From: Channa striata
Lineage: Eukaryota > Chordata > Actinopteri > Anabantiformes > Channidae
DNA: 64,000 nucleotides
Assembly (NCBI GenBank): GCA_033026295.1
Contig: CM065175.1
Location: 17,866,837-17,930,836, forward strand
Reading direction: 5' to 3'
The translations under genes and the position numbers were made by a program. Positions 25,401 through 40,400 of the stretch are shown here, piece after piece. Each line of letters begins with the position of its first letter. Position 1 is the stretch's first letter. The notes under the pieces are model-generated. The model had not been told where the DNA came from, ran no database searches, and saw nothing but the letters and a program-made list of their open reading frames with translations.

Positions 25401-28400
25401 AGAAGGTCTGTCCTCTGTGATTATCAGACAAACTATAGCGCTTGCAGCTGATGCAGAGAGCAGAAGTTGTTTCATTTCAAAGATCCTGACAATTGTGTGC
25501 ATCTGATCATTTGTCTGTAGATTTGATTAGCAGGCGAGCCCTGACTGTCACCAGAGATGTGCTGTGATTTAGTTTCAAATGGGATGACAATAGGAAAGAC
25601 TTTTTGTTTCCATCAAAACCAGTCTTATGATTTCAATTCTTTCCTCATTTTACCAAAAATATAATTTGTTAATTTACTCATTGTATGTTTCCTGTCACTC
25701 ACTTACCACCTGCCTCCTTTTGTCTTTGACATGCAGGTATTTCAGCAACATCACGCTCGGTGGTCGGGACTATTCCTTCAATAGTGATGGTTACCTGGCC
25801 AACCCCTTCCTAGATGTAATTTCCTGGACACCTGGACGCGGATGGGAAGATGTAAGTACATGACATTAATTAATCATCCACTTGGTGCCTCGCTTTAATA
25901 GAAACGTTGATGTAATTTTTGTTGAATCACGTGATATAATATAAATGAACATCATTTAGTTTTATATAAACTGTTTAAATCTTGAGATTTGCCCTCTGTG
26001 AATAAGTTAAATGACAAATGTGTAAAGCAAATGAACAGGGAAGAGACGTTTGCTGATTTGAACATTTTTAAGTCCTAATCTATCTGTGAATAGATGCGTG
26101 CTGCATTGGCATCTGTAATAACAAAAAAACCCTGGTAGTGAGGATGGAAGAGTTGTAGTAAAATTTACTGTTGTGCACAACACGCTTTGTGTTCGCCTAC
26201 TGTGCTTGTTCAGTTTCTGCTGTGTCTTGTTTACAGCACACTTTTTTAATACCATTAATACAAAAATTACAAACATTAGGAATGGGAATTAGGAATTTTC
26301 TTCAAAAATGTGGGATTCTGCTGCTATTTATATTATTGTAAATTGAATATCTTCTGTTTGGGTAGTTTGAGAAAACATTAAATCAGTCCAGCATCAGGAG
26401 CTCCCTGAATTGTGATGGATCAATTAATCAGATTTAAGTATTCATCACAAGAATGAAGGATGGGTTCACCTCTTTCTGAATTCGGGTTTCATTCAGTACA
26501 TTCAAACCTCTGTAGTTTGAAAAACCCTTTTTGCTTTGAAGTTCCCTCCTGGACAACGATAGACAAAATCTTCAGTCTTTCACCAAAAACTAAAGCCAAG
26601 TCTAATATGAGGCTTTGGCAGTCAGAATTAGCCTGCTTAATTTAGCTTGTTCTAAAATACAGTCTCTTCAGTAGAAAATTCCTGTCTGCGTTTACCTGGA
26701 CAGTGTTTCCTCGCAGAGATGAAGCAGACTTAACGACACATAAAAGAAACTACATTGTGGCTTTGGCAGAAACCCAGTTGATTCAACTGAGGCTCTCATA
26801 TTAGTTTAGCCTGAATTTTGTATTGGTTTTGTCCACAGAATGAGGAATGTAGATTTTATCCCCCATCTTTTAAATTGGAGTCAAACAAGGTAGAGATCAC
26901 TTGATGGGCAGTAATCAATAGTAAAAATCATTATTGCAGCAGTGCAGACAGTCATACACATCTATTTAAACATCTTGTCCTTAGTCACGTTGTAAAAAGC
27001 AACGGCCTGGTGTTGTTTTGATCAACAGTTGCTGATTTGTTCCCTGATCTTTGCAGTTATGTGAAATAGAGACATAACCACGATCTCTGTGTCATCACCA
27101 TCTGGTTATAGACTCACCACTGTTTTGCATGTTTGCTATTTCTACAAAATGCATTTGCAGCAACCAAGCCCCAATACCCCTGGAATTCTATAAAGCTGTG
27201 GTTTCTTCAGAAATCCTAAATATGAAGCCTTGTCACCTGGAGACGTTTTCCCTTTAATACGTTGGGATTTTACCCTTGTCATTATCAGAAAAGAAGGAGC
27301 GGTGCTTATTTTCTAAACCACAAACTAGCACTTCAGCACCTTGTGGTACGTGCAGGAAGACACACAGCCCTCTCAGAACATATAACTCCGCAGCCGCACA
27401 TCATCACAAATACCGCACAAATACAAATACTGACGGTTCCACACACAAACATGAATAAACACACTGGTGGTGCTCAGTCTCCTGCTGGTTTTAACAGCCC
27501 ACCAGAGTCCAGTCTCAGCGTGTCGTAACATGCTGACTCCTGCCATATCCCTCAAATCCCTTTCAATTAGAAGCTCCTGCGCTGATCCTTCGAATCTGTG
27601 GAAACCCAGGGTACGAAACCCACCCACACGCAAACACACAAAACACACGCTTCGAGCTTCCACACAGACATCCGCATGCATGCGAACAAATGGGGGCACA
27701 TACCGTATGCTTACAACCTTCTTCCATAAACTCTATTGTGATCGCACACACACACACACACACACACACAAACGCACTATAAGAATAAGCCGCCTGTATC
27801 TGCCTATTATGCACATCCACACTGTTGGCTCCCCCTGAATATTTAATGTTCTCTTTACAATGACTGCACCATCACCTAAAGCCTGGGAGCACCCAGACTA
27901 TCTTACTGGAACACTGCAGACTAGTACTGAAGGTTGTCTGGCATAAGAATGACTTGTTTTTGTCTATGGAGAGGACGCATGTGTTTCAGCTTCCAAGTTC
28001 ATCGGCATTTAAGGCTAATACCAGCTGCTAAAAGAGAACATTTTAGATTACAGCACCTCCCAGTTCTCTAATAGTTACTCCAAACCCAGAATACATTCCG
28101 TGCCCTAAATATTCCAGTGTTTCGAAAAACTGGGAAATGGTATTCTATGGTTGTTCTTTTTCTGACGTTTTCTTGTGAGTTTTTCTAGGTATTTATTTGA
28201 TAGAGAGTAGAGTGTTCTCCTGCTCCTGAAAGCTCTATCTGTTTCCTGTCTGTGTTCCCTGAGTGTGTTTTGATTGAATGTCTTTTGCGGAGCTGCGGTC
28301 GAAGTGCAGTCGAAATACTGTCATTGTTGCCACCTCCTCCCCCTCTCTTTGGCAACCCTTTATTACACAGACAGGCAGACTGCACAAAGCTGCCAAACTT

Positions 28401-31400
28401 TACTTTACTCTACTGCCCTGCTTAACCACTCTCCTCCTTATGTCTTTTATATAGGGGCATGTGTGCCTACTCTGTCTTAATATATTTCTGTATTTCTGTG
28501 CACGACTTTACAGCATGTCTGCGCACTTTACTTTGTGTGTATTGCATCTTGGCATGACACTCAGACGAGACTTTTATCGGATGATCGTGCCAAGATGTGA
28601 AAAGCACGCTGCAAGAATAAGGTTCACAGAAAAAAAGGGATACTGTGCACTGAATCTTCCGGGGTGTGGTTCCGCCTTGTGCTGCTTTCAGAAGTCGGAA
28701 TATTCTAGACACCAGCCTTCAACACATCCAGAGTGCATGTAAAACAATGCTAAAAGAAAAGGAAAAGAGTCAAAGGGAAGCTTGACAGACATTTTTGGGT
28801 CAATAGTGGACACAAAACATTGTGGCCTCACACTATTATTCAAAAACACACTTTATAAATCAAGCTGAAATGACATTTTTATCATCTGTAAACATTTAAA
28901 AAATCTATTTTGCTAGAACTTGACACATAAAACTCTCGTAATAACCCAGTCAAATAAAATTCTAACTTCCCAGCCACTTAATGACCTAAACGTATAAGAT
29001 ATCCTCTGTCTATAGAATAACCTAATATAGTTATTGCTTGTTGTGTGACAGAAATCTGTGGAGTACAGCACTTTCTTTCATCCTACTCAGAGTATGTAAG
29101 TTATTATTTTTTTCAATACCTTGTTCAACATAATTCCCATTTGACACACACAAGCCATATAGAACAAACATATGGTTATCCAGTGTACCCCAGCAATACA
29201 GTAGTTGCTCCCTTTGCACATGCACAGGTTTGTCAAGTTACTGCCATCCCACATAACAATGAATATTTAGTGTTTGGTGTTCAAAAAATAGAGTGGGCAC
29301 AATAGCCTGTATAAAAATGTACAATATAATCAACACTGCTTCTGAGAGCCTGCAGTAAATACTACCTTTTTTAATGCTTATAATATTCAGGATTATGGGG
29401 ACTGTCAGTGATTGTTCATTCATCTCTGTACTCATTTTGAGGCCACAGTTTTCAGTGTTGCTTCTTTAGATTGTTTTTTTTCAATTTATATTTCTCCATG
29501 TATATAATACCAGATTAGACAAATTTATGCAGTCTAATAAATGCTATGGAAACAAATGAGTTTAATGAGCATCTCTCTAAATATTGGAAACAATAATGGA
29601 ACATTATACAGTAAGGATAAAAAAAGCAGAGCACTTATTCCAGGGACTGTTATGATTGTATTACGTAAATGCAAAATGCTATACAGTAGGATAGTTTTAT
29701 TTAAAAAACATTAAATAGTTCATAATGGGAGCACAGTGGAGGAAAGGTTAACACTGTGGCCACACAACAAGAGGGTCCGTGATTGAAACTCACCAGTGGA
29801 TTAGACCCTATCTTCATGGTACTTTCATTAATTTTATTATACTCAGAATTCCTCCAAAATGATCTAGCTTGCATTAACGTATGACTCTAAGTTGCCTGTA
29901 GGTGTAACTGTGAGAGTGAATGATTGTCTGTCACTGTCTGCGACTAGTGATCTGTCCGTTTCAGGTTGACCGGTCTCTCATCCAGTGACAGCTGTGATTG
30001 GCTCTGAGTCCACCATAACCTATTTATTACGATAAGTGATAAATATAATGGATGGATGGGATTTGTGCTTAATTTACAATATTTTTTTAATTACGTTAGA
30101 GGGTTAAAATGCAGCGCTGACTAGCTCCCTTTTGATTTTTTAAAAATATGTATTACTTTACACAGCTGTTTATATTTTCTAAGTGGCTGTAAGCGAATAT
30201 CAGCAAATTAAAAATGAAACACTGGAGTAAAAGCTTTCTTATAAAACATATATATTTATATTTTTATTGCTGGCTTGGAAACGCCATCTATTCACAGTGC
30301 CTCCTTCCACCTACAGAATTCTCACTGTGTTCTACAGAGTCATGACTGAGAACATCCTGACCACCTAAATCATTTTCTGTTATAAAAACCACAAACACAG
30401 CCCAGCAGAAAAGGTCATCTGTACGTCTCCTCTATACAACGTATTCATGGAATACACATTATCTTTTAGGACCCCCTCAAAAATATTCCAAGGTGCATTC
30501 CTTTCATTGAAATTATTCCCTATCACGACTGACTCCTCCCACCCCATAACACTGTCTCTATGTGTACAATAGGCACAAAAGTAACAGTAACTCCTCTGCC
30601 AAGCTGTACAAACGTCACTCCCCTCAAGATATGGGGTGTCGTGAAGGATAACTTCAATCATTTTCCAAATTAATTGTATTGTCCAATATGACCACACAGA
30701 ACTCACGTTTGGTTGTCAGCCTGCAATCTGCCATTAGTTGTTTGTCTGTGCCGCAGCCCGCCACTGCTGTCCGAAACAATCACTTTTAATGATAAGTATT
30801 ATTAGTTCTCGAAGACCTGGGAGGAACAGTAAGACAACTGGACAATCTTTCTTATAATAAATGACATGTAAATCCACATGGTGAAAATCCTAGGCACTTT
30901 GATTTAATGCGATTTAAACCTGTCATAAACAACACACATTATATCCTATCAAAACATCAAGCCAGCAAGGTGGTGCGTATCTGGACAGAAATTATAAGTT
31001 ATAGTGCAGTAATGTACTTCATTTGTGATGTTTCTTTCACCTGTTCCCCCAGGTAGGCTGGTGGGAGAACGGTGTGCTGAGGCTTCGGTATCCAGCCTGG
31101 TCGCGTTATGGGCCATTCCTTAAACCACCTGATGATGCCCAGCATCTGCGGGTTGTCACGCTGGAAGAAAGGCCATTTGTCATCGTAGAGCTGGCAGACC
31201 CCGCATCCGGGACCTGCATCCGTGACTCGGTGCCCTGCAGACGACCTCTTAATGCCAGGTTTGAATCCTCTGATTGAAGATGTCAAATTATTCAAAAGTA
31301 GTTTTTTACATACATAACATTTGAAGTTACACATTTCCACAACTGGTATTATTCAAAATTCCAAAATGAAGAAACAAGAATAGCAGCCTCTCGGTTTTAC

Positions 31401-34400
31401 CAGTGTTATGAATGGAGTTCCTAAGCTCTCATGACGCCATCCAATAGAGATGACATCAATCACCTATCAAAACTGTGGTCTCTTCACTCTCTGACTATAA
31501 TCAATAACAGACTGCTCTCCAGAGGATCAGTGGAATGACTCAGGGGGTTTGGAATCAGATATGTCCACGGTGGAGCTTTATGGTTCAGCAGCCACTGAAG
31601 GGATGACAGCACCGATCCTACACTGGTCGATCAAACCTGTCACCAAGGCCTTTGCCCCAATATTCCTCTAAGGCCATTTTCTCCGGCTTTTCCCACTTTC
31701 CCTCGTTTCCTTTCCTTTCTTCTCTTATTTCCCCCTTTCTCCTTCCTTTCTTTTCCTTTTTAATTCTTTTCTTCCTTTTTCTTCCCGTTCCTTTTTATTC
31801 CTTTCCACTCCATTCACAAGACATCTATGTTGTAGATATGCATCATTACACGTAAATCCGGGGCTACTTTTGTATTTCTCCTTGTTTGACAATCATTTTG
31901 TCTTCTCTGTAACCCGTACACAGTGCCATCCACGAGGGTGTGGCTCCCATGAAGCAGTGTTGTAAAGGCTTCTGCATTGATATCCTCAAGAGATTGGCCA
32001 AGATTGTTGGCTTCACATATGACCTTTACTTAGTGACCAATGGGAAACATGGGAAGAAAATTGATGGGGTTTGGAACGGCATGATTGGAGAGGCAAGTAT
32101 TTGTTTGTGCGTGTGTGTGTGTGTGTGTGTGTGGCTGCCTGTGGTTCTGCCTGTCTGCCTTTGTGAGCAATGTGTTCTCAGCGTCGGTCCCATGTCACTA
32201 GGATATTTGTGAAAGCTGTGTGCGTGTGTGTGTGTGTGCGTAGGTTTAAATTTGTTCCTTTGCAAATTTTGTGTTGCAGTTTCAGTCAACAAGCTGCCTA
32301 GTAGCATTTCCTCAGCTGGAGCTTTCGCATCCTGGGTGACCATTTAAACTTTATGTGTCACATCAATCGCTGTGAGAGTTATAGGCACTTAACCACTGCC
32401 AGAAATCAGACAGCTGTCATTTATTACACACGCATGCACACACAAATGTGTACACACAAACATGCATTGTATTATAATTTTAAAAAACTGTTATAAGTTA
32501 TAAAATTGTGATGGACAAGCACCTGAAAACAAATCGCTGCAGTGGATTTATCTGCAGAGACACATCCTTGCACAAACAAATGCAAAGAACCACAAAGACA
32601 CACAGAAGCATTGTCACACAGCCCCTGGCTAGTTGCGATTAGTCGATAATATTTTCTTTTGCAATACTCAGAGGTTTTAGACTCCTTATTAAGAATAGAC
32701 ATAAAAAGGCTTGCAAAGAAATATCAAAAACACAAGCACACAAACAGACACATACGCTCACACACATACTGAGATCGATACTGGGGCTGTTTCTTCGCTG
32801 TATGTTTGTTCCACAGGGAACTTGCCAAACGCTAGTTGTCACGGGTTCCAAAACCGTTTCACTGCTTTCTCCTGCTCGGTCATTTAAAACTTGAGTCGGG
32901 GCCAAAGCTGTCTGTGGATTCTATTTTCACATGCGAAAGGCCAAGCAAATTTTGTTTTCTCAAATTAATGTCTGTCTTTTGATCAAATGATCCAAAGCCT
33001 GCCATTCTTTGATCAGGTAATCCACAGACTTGGCAAAGTTGAGGGGAGGGTGCTTTGCTTTTCGCTTCGCTGCATTTTTCCGCTGATTTGCTCTGAAGAG
33101 TGGATGTGCCATGTCTAATGTAGATTAACATTTCACTTGTACAGTCAGCCGACACAGCAGTTTTTAGGGTTTTTTCTCGACGGTGGCGGGGAGAAGATAG
33201 GCCTCGACTCATTTTGTATGCTAAAGAGATGCTCGAGAGACACGTGTTCCGTATTTGTACCAGATTGAAGCCCTGGCCTTTCTCATGGAAGCACATCTGA
33301 GGGCATACAAGGGGTCACATTACAGAAATCACACTGTCTTACCTGGGAACGAACCTTTGTGTGGCGTAAAAAAGAAAAAAATGGCTTTGACTTTATAATT
33401 GTTACAAAGAATTAACCTTCCATTCCACTGCTGGTTTTTTCTCCCCTTCAGGTGGTATACAAGAGAGCGGACATGGCAATTGGCTCCTTGACTATCAATG
33501 AGGAAAGGTCAGAGGTTGTGGATTTCTCTGTCCCTTTTGTGGAAACGGGGATCAGTGTCATGGTTTCCCGTAGCAATGGAACTGTATCACCATCCGCTTT
33601 CTTAGGTAAGAGCATTTTATTATGGGAAGCATCTGGCTGATGTACAGAATCCCATCTAATTGTCAAGTGTTGAGTTTGCATAAAATGCCTCACTCTTTGG
33701 GTGCTGGTCCTCAACATCTAGATTAGCGACTACTTTCTCGAAGCTGCTCGTGTCCTTCCAGCTTATAGTTTCCCTCCGTCAGCAGACTCAAGGCTCCAGT
33801 GGGATAGCACTGTTATTGGCCTATAGATTGCACTGAGATGATTGTAAAAAAGAGAGACTCAGTTTATGGACGTCTAGAGAACATGATGTCTCTTTTCAGT
33901 GAATGCAACAGTATATAATATGCAATGTGCATGAGTTCATGGAACTCTTTTTCTATTGTTAGAAAATGCTACAAATACAAATTTAATATTGCTGTACCTT
34001 TTCATAAATGGTATTTAAATCTCTCTTCTTTTTTTTTTTCTTTCCAAAGAGCCCTACAGTCCAGCGGTGTGGGTGATGATGTTTGTTATGTGCCTAACCG
34101 TGGTGGCTGTGACTGTCTTCATTTTTGAGTTCTTCAGCCCTGTGGGCTACAACCGCAGTCTCCAGACTGGCAAGAGTAAGTGATGTGTCTAAGCTGCCTG
34201 TGGTTTCCCTTGTTTGATAGATCGCTCTGTGCACACTCCACCGCTGTCATCACATAGATCAAATGAACACCGGACACACTCCTGACATGTGGTTACAAAA
34301 ATCTAAAAGTCTAAATAGTTTTTAATATGATCATTTCTTTTCTTCTTTTGGGTCTTTTTTTTTTTTGCTTTCTGATTGGTCTGTTGTCACGTTAAAATCA

Positions 34401-37400
34401 TCTGATGGACATTTTGACTGCTGCTTCGAGTGTGTGTGTGTGTGAGTGTGGCAAAGAGAAAATTATACCTACTGTATGCTGAACTAAGTCCAAGTATTCT
34501 CGGTACTGAAGCAGCCATTTATTATTCAACAGCATACTTTGTACCCCTGTGATATTCAGTATGCCTGATACCTCAGTCCAATACCCAGCTTGACTCGCCC
34601 CTTTTACTGCATGATTGCTGTGCTCTACATAATTTTTCCTCACTGTCATCCTCCCGTATATTCCCCTCATTCTCTCTGAGCTCTCCTCTCTCTTCCTCCT
34701 TTGCTCTCGTAAAAGCAGCAGTGTTTGTGCCCTTTTAATGGCGATTTGCACCATGTGGTTTAATCATTTGTAATATCACGTAGCAGCTAAAATGAAGCTT
34801 CCATCCTTAAAAAAATATTGTTCTTTTCTCGTGAGCTTTGATGTCAGAAGGCTTGCAAAATATTTCCATTCAATATTTTCATCATAGAGTTAGGACATTT
34901 AATGGATCACTCATGGAAGTTTAATTTGCATTGGTTGCTTCTTCTGTATTCATGTGCTAGTGAATACACTATTGTGCCAACAGCTGCATTGCTGTTTAAA
35001 AAAATAATAATATTATAAGTGCTCATTACACTTAATCATTTGTGTTTTTCTTCCCCATCATTCTGTGCAGAAGCTGGAGGTTCTACTTTTACTATAGGAA
35101 AGTCTGTATGGCTTTTGTGGGCCATTGTCTTCAACAACTCTGTGCCAGTGGAGAACCCCAGAGGAACCACCAGCAAGATCATGGTGCTGATCTGGGCCTT
35201 CTTTGCTGTCATCTTTCTGGCGTCCTACACTGCTAACCTGGCTGCTTTCATGATCCAGGAAGAGTACATTGACACAGTGTCGGGGCTCTCGGACAAGAAG
35301 GTACTTCACCGCTTGAATACTAATTAAGTAGGGAAAGCAGAAGGAGAATTAAAGTCTTAGAGTGAGCCAAATCCCATGCATTTGAATGTTAAATTGATTA
35401 AAGCACAGGAATTTAGAAGTGAATACAGTCTCATTTTACATGACTCAATTACCACAGTTCTCAAGTACTTAAAAGACAGTTCTAAATACTACTTTACGAT
35501 TTGACTGTGCACGGAGTGTTGTAAGTTAGTCTGGAAAGTGGACAGAAATAGGTCAGACAGATTGGTGCACAGCCTGGTGTGTCTGATGGCCCTTCCTTCT
35601 CCCTCTCTCACCTCCCTTTGCTCCACTAGTTTCAGCATCCCGAGGAGCAGTACCCACCTCTGAAGTTTGGCACAGTGCCCAATGGGAGCACGGAAAAAAA
35701 CATCCGCTCCAACTACCCAGACATGCACCAGTACATGGGCAAATACAACCAGAGAGGAGTGGAGGACGCCATACTCAACCTTAAGACTGGGTCTGTCTCT
35801 AATAACATACGCTTTCTCATTCCCTCACACACATTATTGCAGTTGTTTGCCTTTATGCACTTCTTGCTCTGCGTGCTTGTTTATGAAATTAACGAAGATT
35901 GTTTAAATTTTCCTCAGGCAAATAAAAGCGACATTGTTTTTTGTCATGAGACACTATGTTGTTTTGCCACAATAAGCTTACAAGAAATTATACAACAACA
36001 ACTAAGATGCTCATGTAAAAAAATATTTTGCACAGATCGCAGATTTAAAATAAAACAGATTTAATAAACCACATTTACATAATGTCCCACTGTGACATAT
36101 ATTGTATGTGGTAATCCGTCTTAGCAGCCATTATTTGCATTTGCCCAAAATATGGTGAAATATAAATGTCATGATTATGTGATTATTTAAAAAACACTGT
36201 GAAATGTGCTTTGCTACTGAAATACAGAAACCAAGTTTACAGTTCATCAATCGTGATATGCTTTTATTTTCACATTTAACAGTGAAAAACTAACATGGCC
36301 ATCTTTAAATAGCATTAAATTCATCTGCTAAGAATACAAGTTTAGATGTAATCAAGTCTTTGATAGTGGCCAATAAATTGTCACAGGCTTCGTTTGGTAG
36401 CTGTTGCTTTTGATTGTATCAGTCTTGCTAATGAAATAGTGCTGCCTAGGAAATGTTTAAATGATAAAAGGACTTCTTTTATCTTTACTTAAAAGCTGAG
36501 ATTAAAATTTCATTCTTGACCTTGAAATTTCACTCTTGTAAACAGGAGTTGATTGTTTGCGGCTGCTGCTGGCGGAGCCTGTCATTCTTTGTGAAGAGTT
36601 TTTTTTAAGGTTCTCTATTTTGGAACAGGCCATCATGCATCATGGCATTCTTTTTTATTCAGACTATCATTTCACATCTTTTGTCACACGTCCCGCTTAT
36701 CTGCCCAGATTCTCTCACCTTTACTCTTGGTCTACACCTTCACTACCAGTTCCACCCACCCACGCAGCGCAAACAGAATTTGCCTCTATAAATTCTACAA
36801 GGATCTCTATTACCCATCGCATGTTGGATAATCCTAGTTTACTTTATCCTAAGCCTCTGTCATATTTTCCCCGTCTCCTTTGCCTTGACACCACAGTAAT
36901 ATCTCAGTGTTAACATGCACCAAAAACGAAACTTCTGCTTTTCCGCTGCTGTATTTTTTTTCCCTTCCTCTCCCTCCTCATCTGCCCTTCTATCTTACCA
37001 TTTCTCTCCGTTCGTTTTGTCTTTTTTGGTCCGTTCTTTCCCCTCCCAGTGTGCTTCCTTGGTGTGTCTGTATTTAAACTTTATAATCCTCATCACTCTC
37101 TGGCTGTATCCCATGTCTTTTCCCCCTGAAGTGTGTAAATCTCCCCTCGCTCTCTCTCCCTGTCACTGTGTTCTTTGCACCGTATAAATCCGCATCCTCC
37201 TCCCCGCCACCTCCTCTACCACCTTACTGCTCTTTCTTCCTCATACATCCTTCCATGATCTCTGCCTTATTTTATTCTCCTTGTGTTTTCACTCTTTCCG
37301 CCAATACTGCTTTACTATTCTACCCTTCCTCCCTTTTCTTGTTATGATTTAACTTTTCATGTTCTGTCTGTCATTCAGTGCACTTCTCCGCCATATATTT

Positions 37401-40400
37401 TTGCACCCCTATTCTCTTCCCAGGTACATTGCAGGATTCCACCTTTATATCCCCTCCTTTCCCTCAGTCAGTCTCTCCATCTCTCTGCTTCCTCACTGCC
37501 ATTAAATGATGAATGAATTCTCCCTTGATCCCTTTACAGAAAACTGGATGCTTTTATTTATGATGCTGCAGTATTGAACTATATGGCCAGGAAGGACGAA
37601 GGTTGTAAGGTGAGGACTAACCCACAGAGGCACTTTGTTTACACATAGTGGAATCGACATATATGTTTGGCTCTTGTTCACTTTTTCAAAAAATACCTGT
37701 ATACTGTCCTTTTCCAAGGTGATGACCATAGGCTCGGGGAAGGTTTTTGCCACCACAGGCTACGGTATCGCCCTGCACAAAAACTCACGCTGGAAACGTC
37801 CTCTTGACCTGGCCTTGCTGCAGCTGGTGGGAGATGGTGAGAATCATATGGGAAGGGGACGGTACAGAGGAAATGAATTAGGACAATAACAAGGAAAATC
37901 AGTGGTTATGGTTAAAATGACAAGATTGAGAAATGAGTGATGAAGTAACACAAAGGTGGGGGGTGGATGAAAACACAGGGGGTAGATGAATGAGATGTGA
38001 GATGTGATGAGAAGTGAATTGGGTTAGTATGAGGTGTGGAGAGAGTGATGGCTGTAAGGGGTTTTAATTGTGACAGAGGGAATAATTCTGTGTATGAGAG
38101 GGCTGGTGGTGCTCTAAAGAGGTTTGTAGGTCTCTTTACTGGCTAGAAGAGAAGAAGAAAAGAAATAAAAGTGAGCAAGAAGAACAGTATTTGCTCATTT
38201 CTAGCATTGCAGAAATGAATCCATTCTCTTTGTGGAAGTGCACATGCCCTTCTCCATTTTCATTCCTCTCAGCCTCTCTGAGTTCCACTTGTTTCCACTT
38301 CTTCCTTCTCCAGCTGGTAAAAGGGGGAAAAAAAGGGATTTACTTGTGTGAGTCAGTGTTGTAAAAAAAGGTTCATCACAACTTGTGCAGCGACAGATTT
38401 ACACTCACTACAGATTAGCTGAGACTGACACAGAGAGGGAGGAAGTGTGAAGAAAAAAAATAGCAGAGGAGAAACACCTGAAAATGCCCTAAATATAAGA
38501 TGTGGGAAGGGTGTGCGCTGAAGCAGACAGAGTTATAGAAAACTGATTGCATAATTGGGTAATTGATAGCTTTGGGAACATTAGTATGCATTTTCATCAG
38601 ATTCACGCAGTAGGATTAGTCCATGGGAGGACAGTTCAGACAGAGAGAGTCTGTTTTTAGCAAGAACTGTAGTACACTAATTCTTAATTGTCGCGTTACA
38701 CGGTCCACCACATGCGTCTATTGTGTCAATCGGATACTGCTTGTTTGGGTTTGCCTCATATTTGAAATCAGCTTTGCTTATGGCATAGCGGACAAAGCCC
38801 TGTAGCTGTTTCTGGAACGTAGATGCTGTTAATGCCAATTTGGTGCTGAGATCTATTAAATAAGACTCGAATCTAGCATTGAAAAGCCGGACCTTGAAAA
38901 GGGTGCGTGTGTTTGCCCAGACAGCCTTGACATGTCATGTCTGTTGTTCCTCTTAGTTCTTTGTACATGCCCTTGTCTCAGTCTCTCTCCTGTGTAGCCA
39001 ACAGTAGACGTGCATGCTCGATGGGTGTAGTTACAGGGTGGTGTTGAATGCTGAAGGTTCGAGCTGTAGACAGACAGCACTGAAGTGGATTACTAAGGAA
39101 GAGAAGGATTAGTTTGTTTAGATTTGGCCGTTGGGGGGGTTAATTATATTCAGTGTGCCCTCAAATGCTGCATCTTAACAGTCACCTTGCAGCTCGAGGA
39201 CTCTGCATCATACCTTGCGACGGCCCAAATCGTGTCACAGCGTTACATCATTATTGTACTGTGCTGTGTTGAGTCATATCATTTTACAACTGCATTATTG
39301 GATGCAATGGAAAAGTCTGCCACTGCTTTGTCAGTCCTGTGAGCATATTGTTCTCCTTGTTGCAGCCTCTGGTGATTCATACCACAAATTTAGGAGACGG
39401 TCCATTGATCTCGGTACAGCTTGTTTCCTGATAAAGGCAAAGGTGCTGAGTAGCAAGATTTCCTTTTTGCTCTTATCTGATCCACTTCTATTTTTTGCAT
39501 AGTATCGTGATTTTGATTCCAAGAATATATTATTCATTGAGTAGATATTAAAAAAATGTGAGAAGCTGGGTTTGCAGCTCTTGGCTGGCAGAGTGGTTCT
39601 TCAGAGATCTTGAAATGAATACAGAGAGGTTTGTCATGTTGTGATAAAAGCAGGGGATTGTACGGGTCATGGTTTACTGCTCGACAACTGTGGAGCCCTG
39701 TGTCTGTGGACATGCCTGGCATCGTGCCACATCTGGCACCAGGCAACATGCACACAGCCACTTTCTCATTTACATATGCACATGCGCATCCAGGCACATA
39801 CACACACACACAAACGCATACACAAATACAGTTTTCTTTATTAAATAATGTCTTTCTGGTGCGTGCCAACTCTTCATTTGCCGTACGCCAGCTCTACCTG
39901 ACCTGACCTGCCAGAAACAACAGAGGTGGAGTGTGGATTTGACACACCTGTCAGATTTGGCAGGCCTGAGCTGGCTGCGACAGAGAGGTAGAGACAACTG
40001 CCATCACAAAGGTCTAAGGAAGGGAAGAAACAGGCACCGTGAGGAGAGAGTCAGGTTGTAAAAGAGGGAGAGTCAATCCATAAGATGAATCACTGTAAGT
40101 CAAATTGCGGGAAAAGGCAGGATATGAGCCTTATGGCTTAGAAAGCTTAAAACAAGATATATGTGGGACATTTGAAGTGAAAGGCAGACACGAGTCTACC
40201 TATTTATGTGTTCCTTTATTAAGACATTTGCTGGGTTCTCGTCAGGATCCTGTTTAGAAACACAGCTGCTACTTAAGCTCAATGACTCAAATGAAGTTTC
40301 TTCAATGGGGCTGTACTCTGAAGTTAAAAACAGGCCGCTACGTCTTGGAAAGTATGTGTGTACCGGAGAATCTGAGACTTACCTGAGTCTGCCAGTGGGC

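Larger units (their letters stand above)
25852..31052. other. grin2d intron 5 (5.2 kb, largest between coding exons)
   Basis: AT-rich, with a CA microsatellite at about 27744-27771 and a SINE-like relic at about 29727-30060. A 108-codon minus-strand frame at 30380-30706 has no family I recognise. No supported gene. Confidence 0.75.

Noticed and set aside
30380..30706. 108-codon minus-strand open frame in grin2d intron 5
   Set aside because: Non-repetitive and of fair length, but no motif I recognise, no splice context, and it is antisense inside an intron. Could be a transposon scrap; not enough to call a gene.
31570..31606. REST/RE1-like half sites (TTCAGCAGC and TGACAGCACC) in grin2d intron 6
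   Set aside because: The gap between the halves is larger than in known canonical or split RE1 sites, and each half has mismatches.
39770..39870. CA-rich stretch giving His/Thr-rich open frames on both strands
   Set aside because: Simple repeat; no coding evidence.
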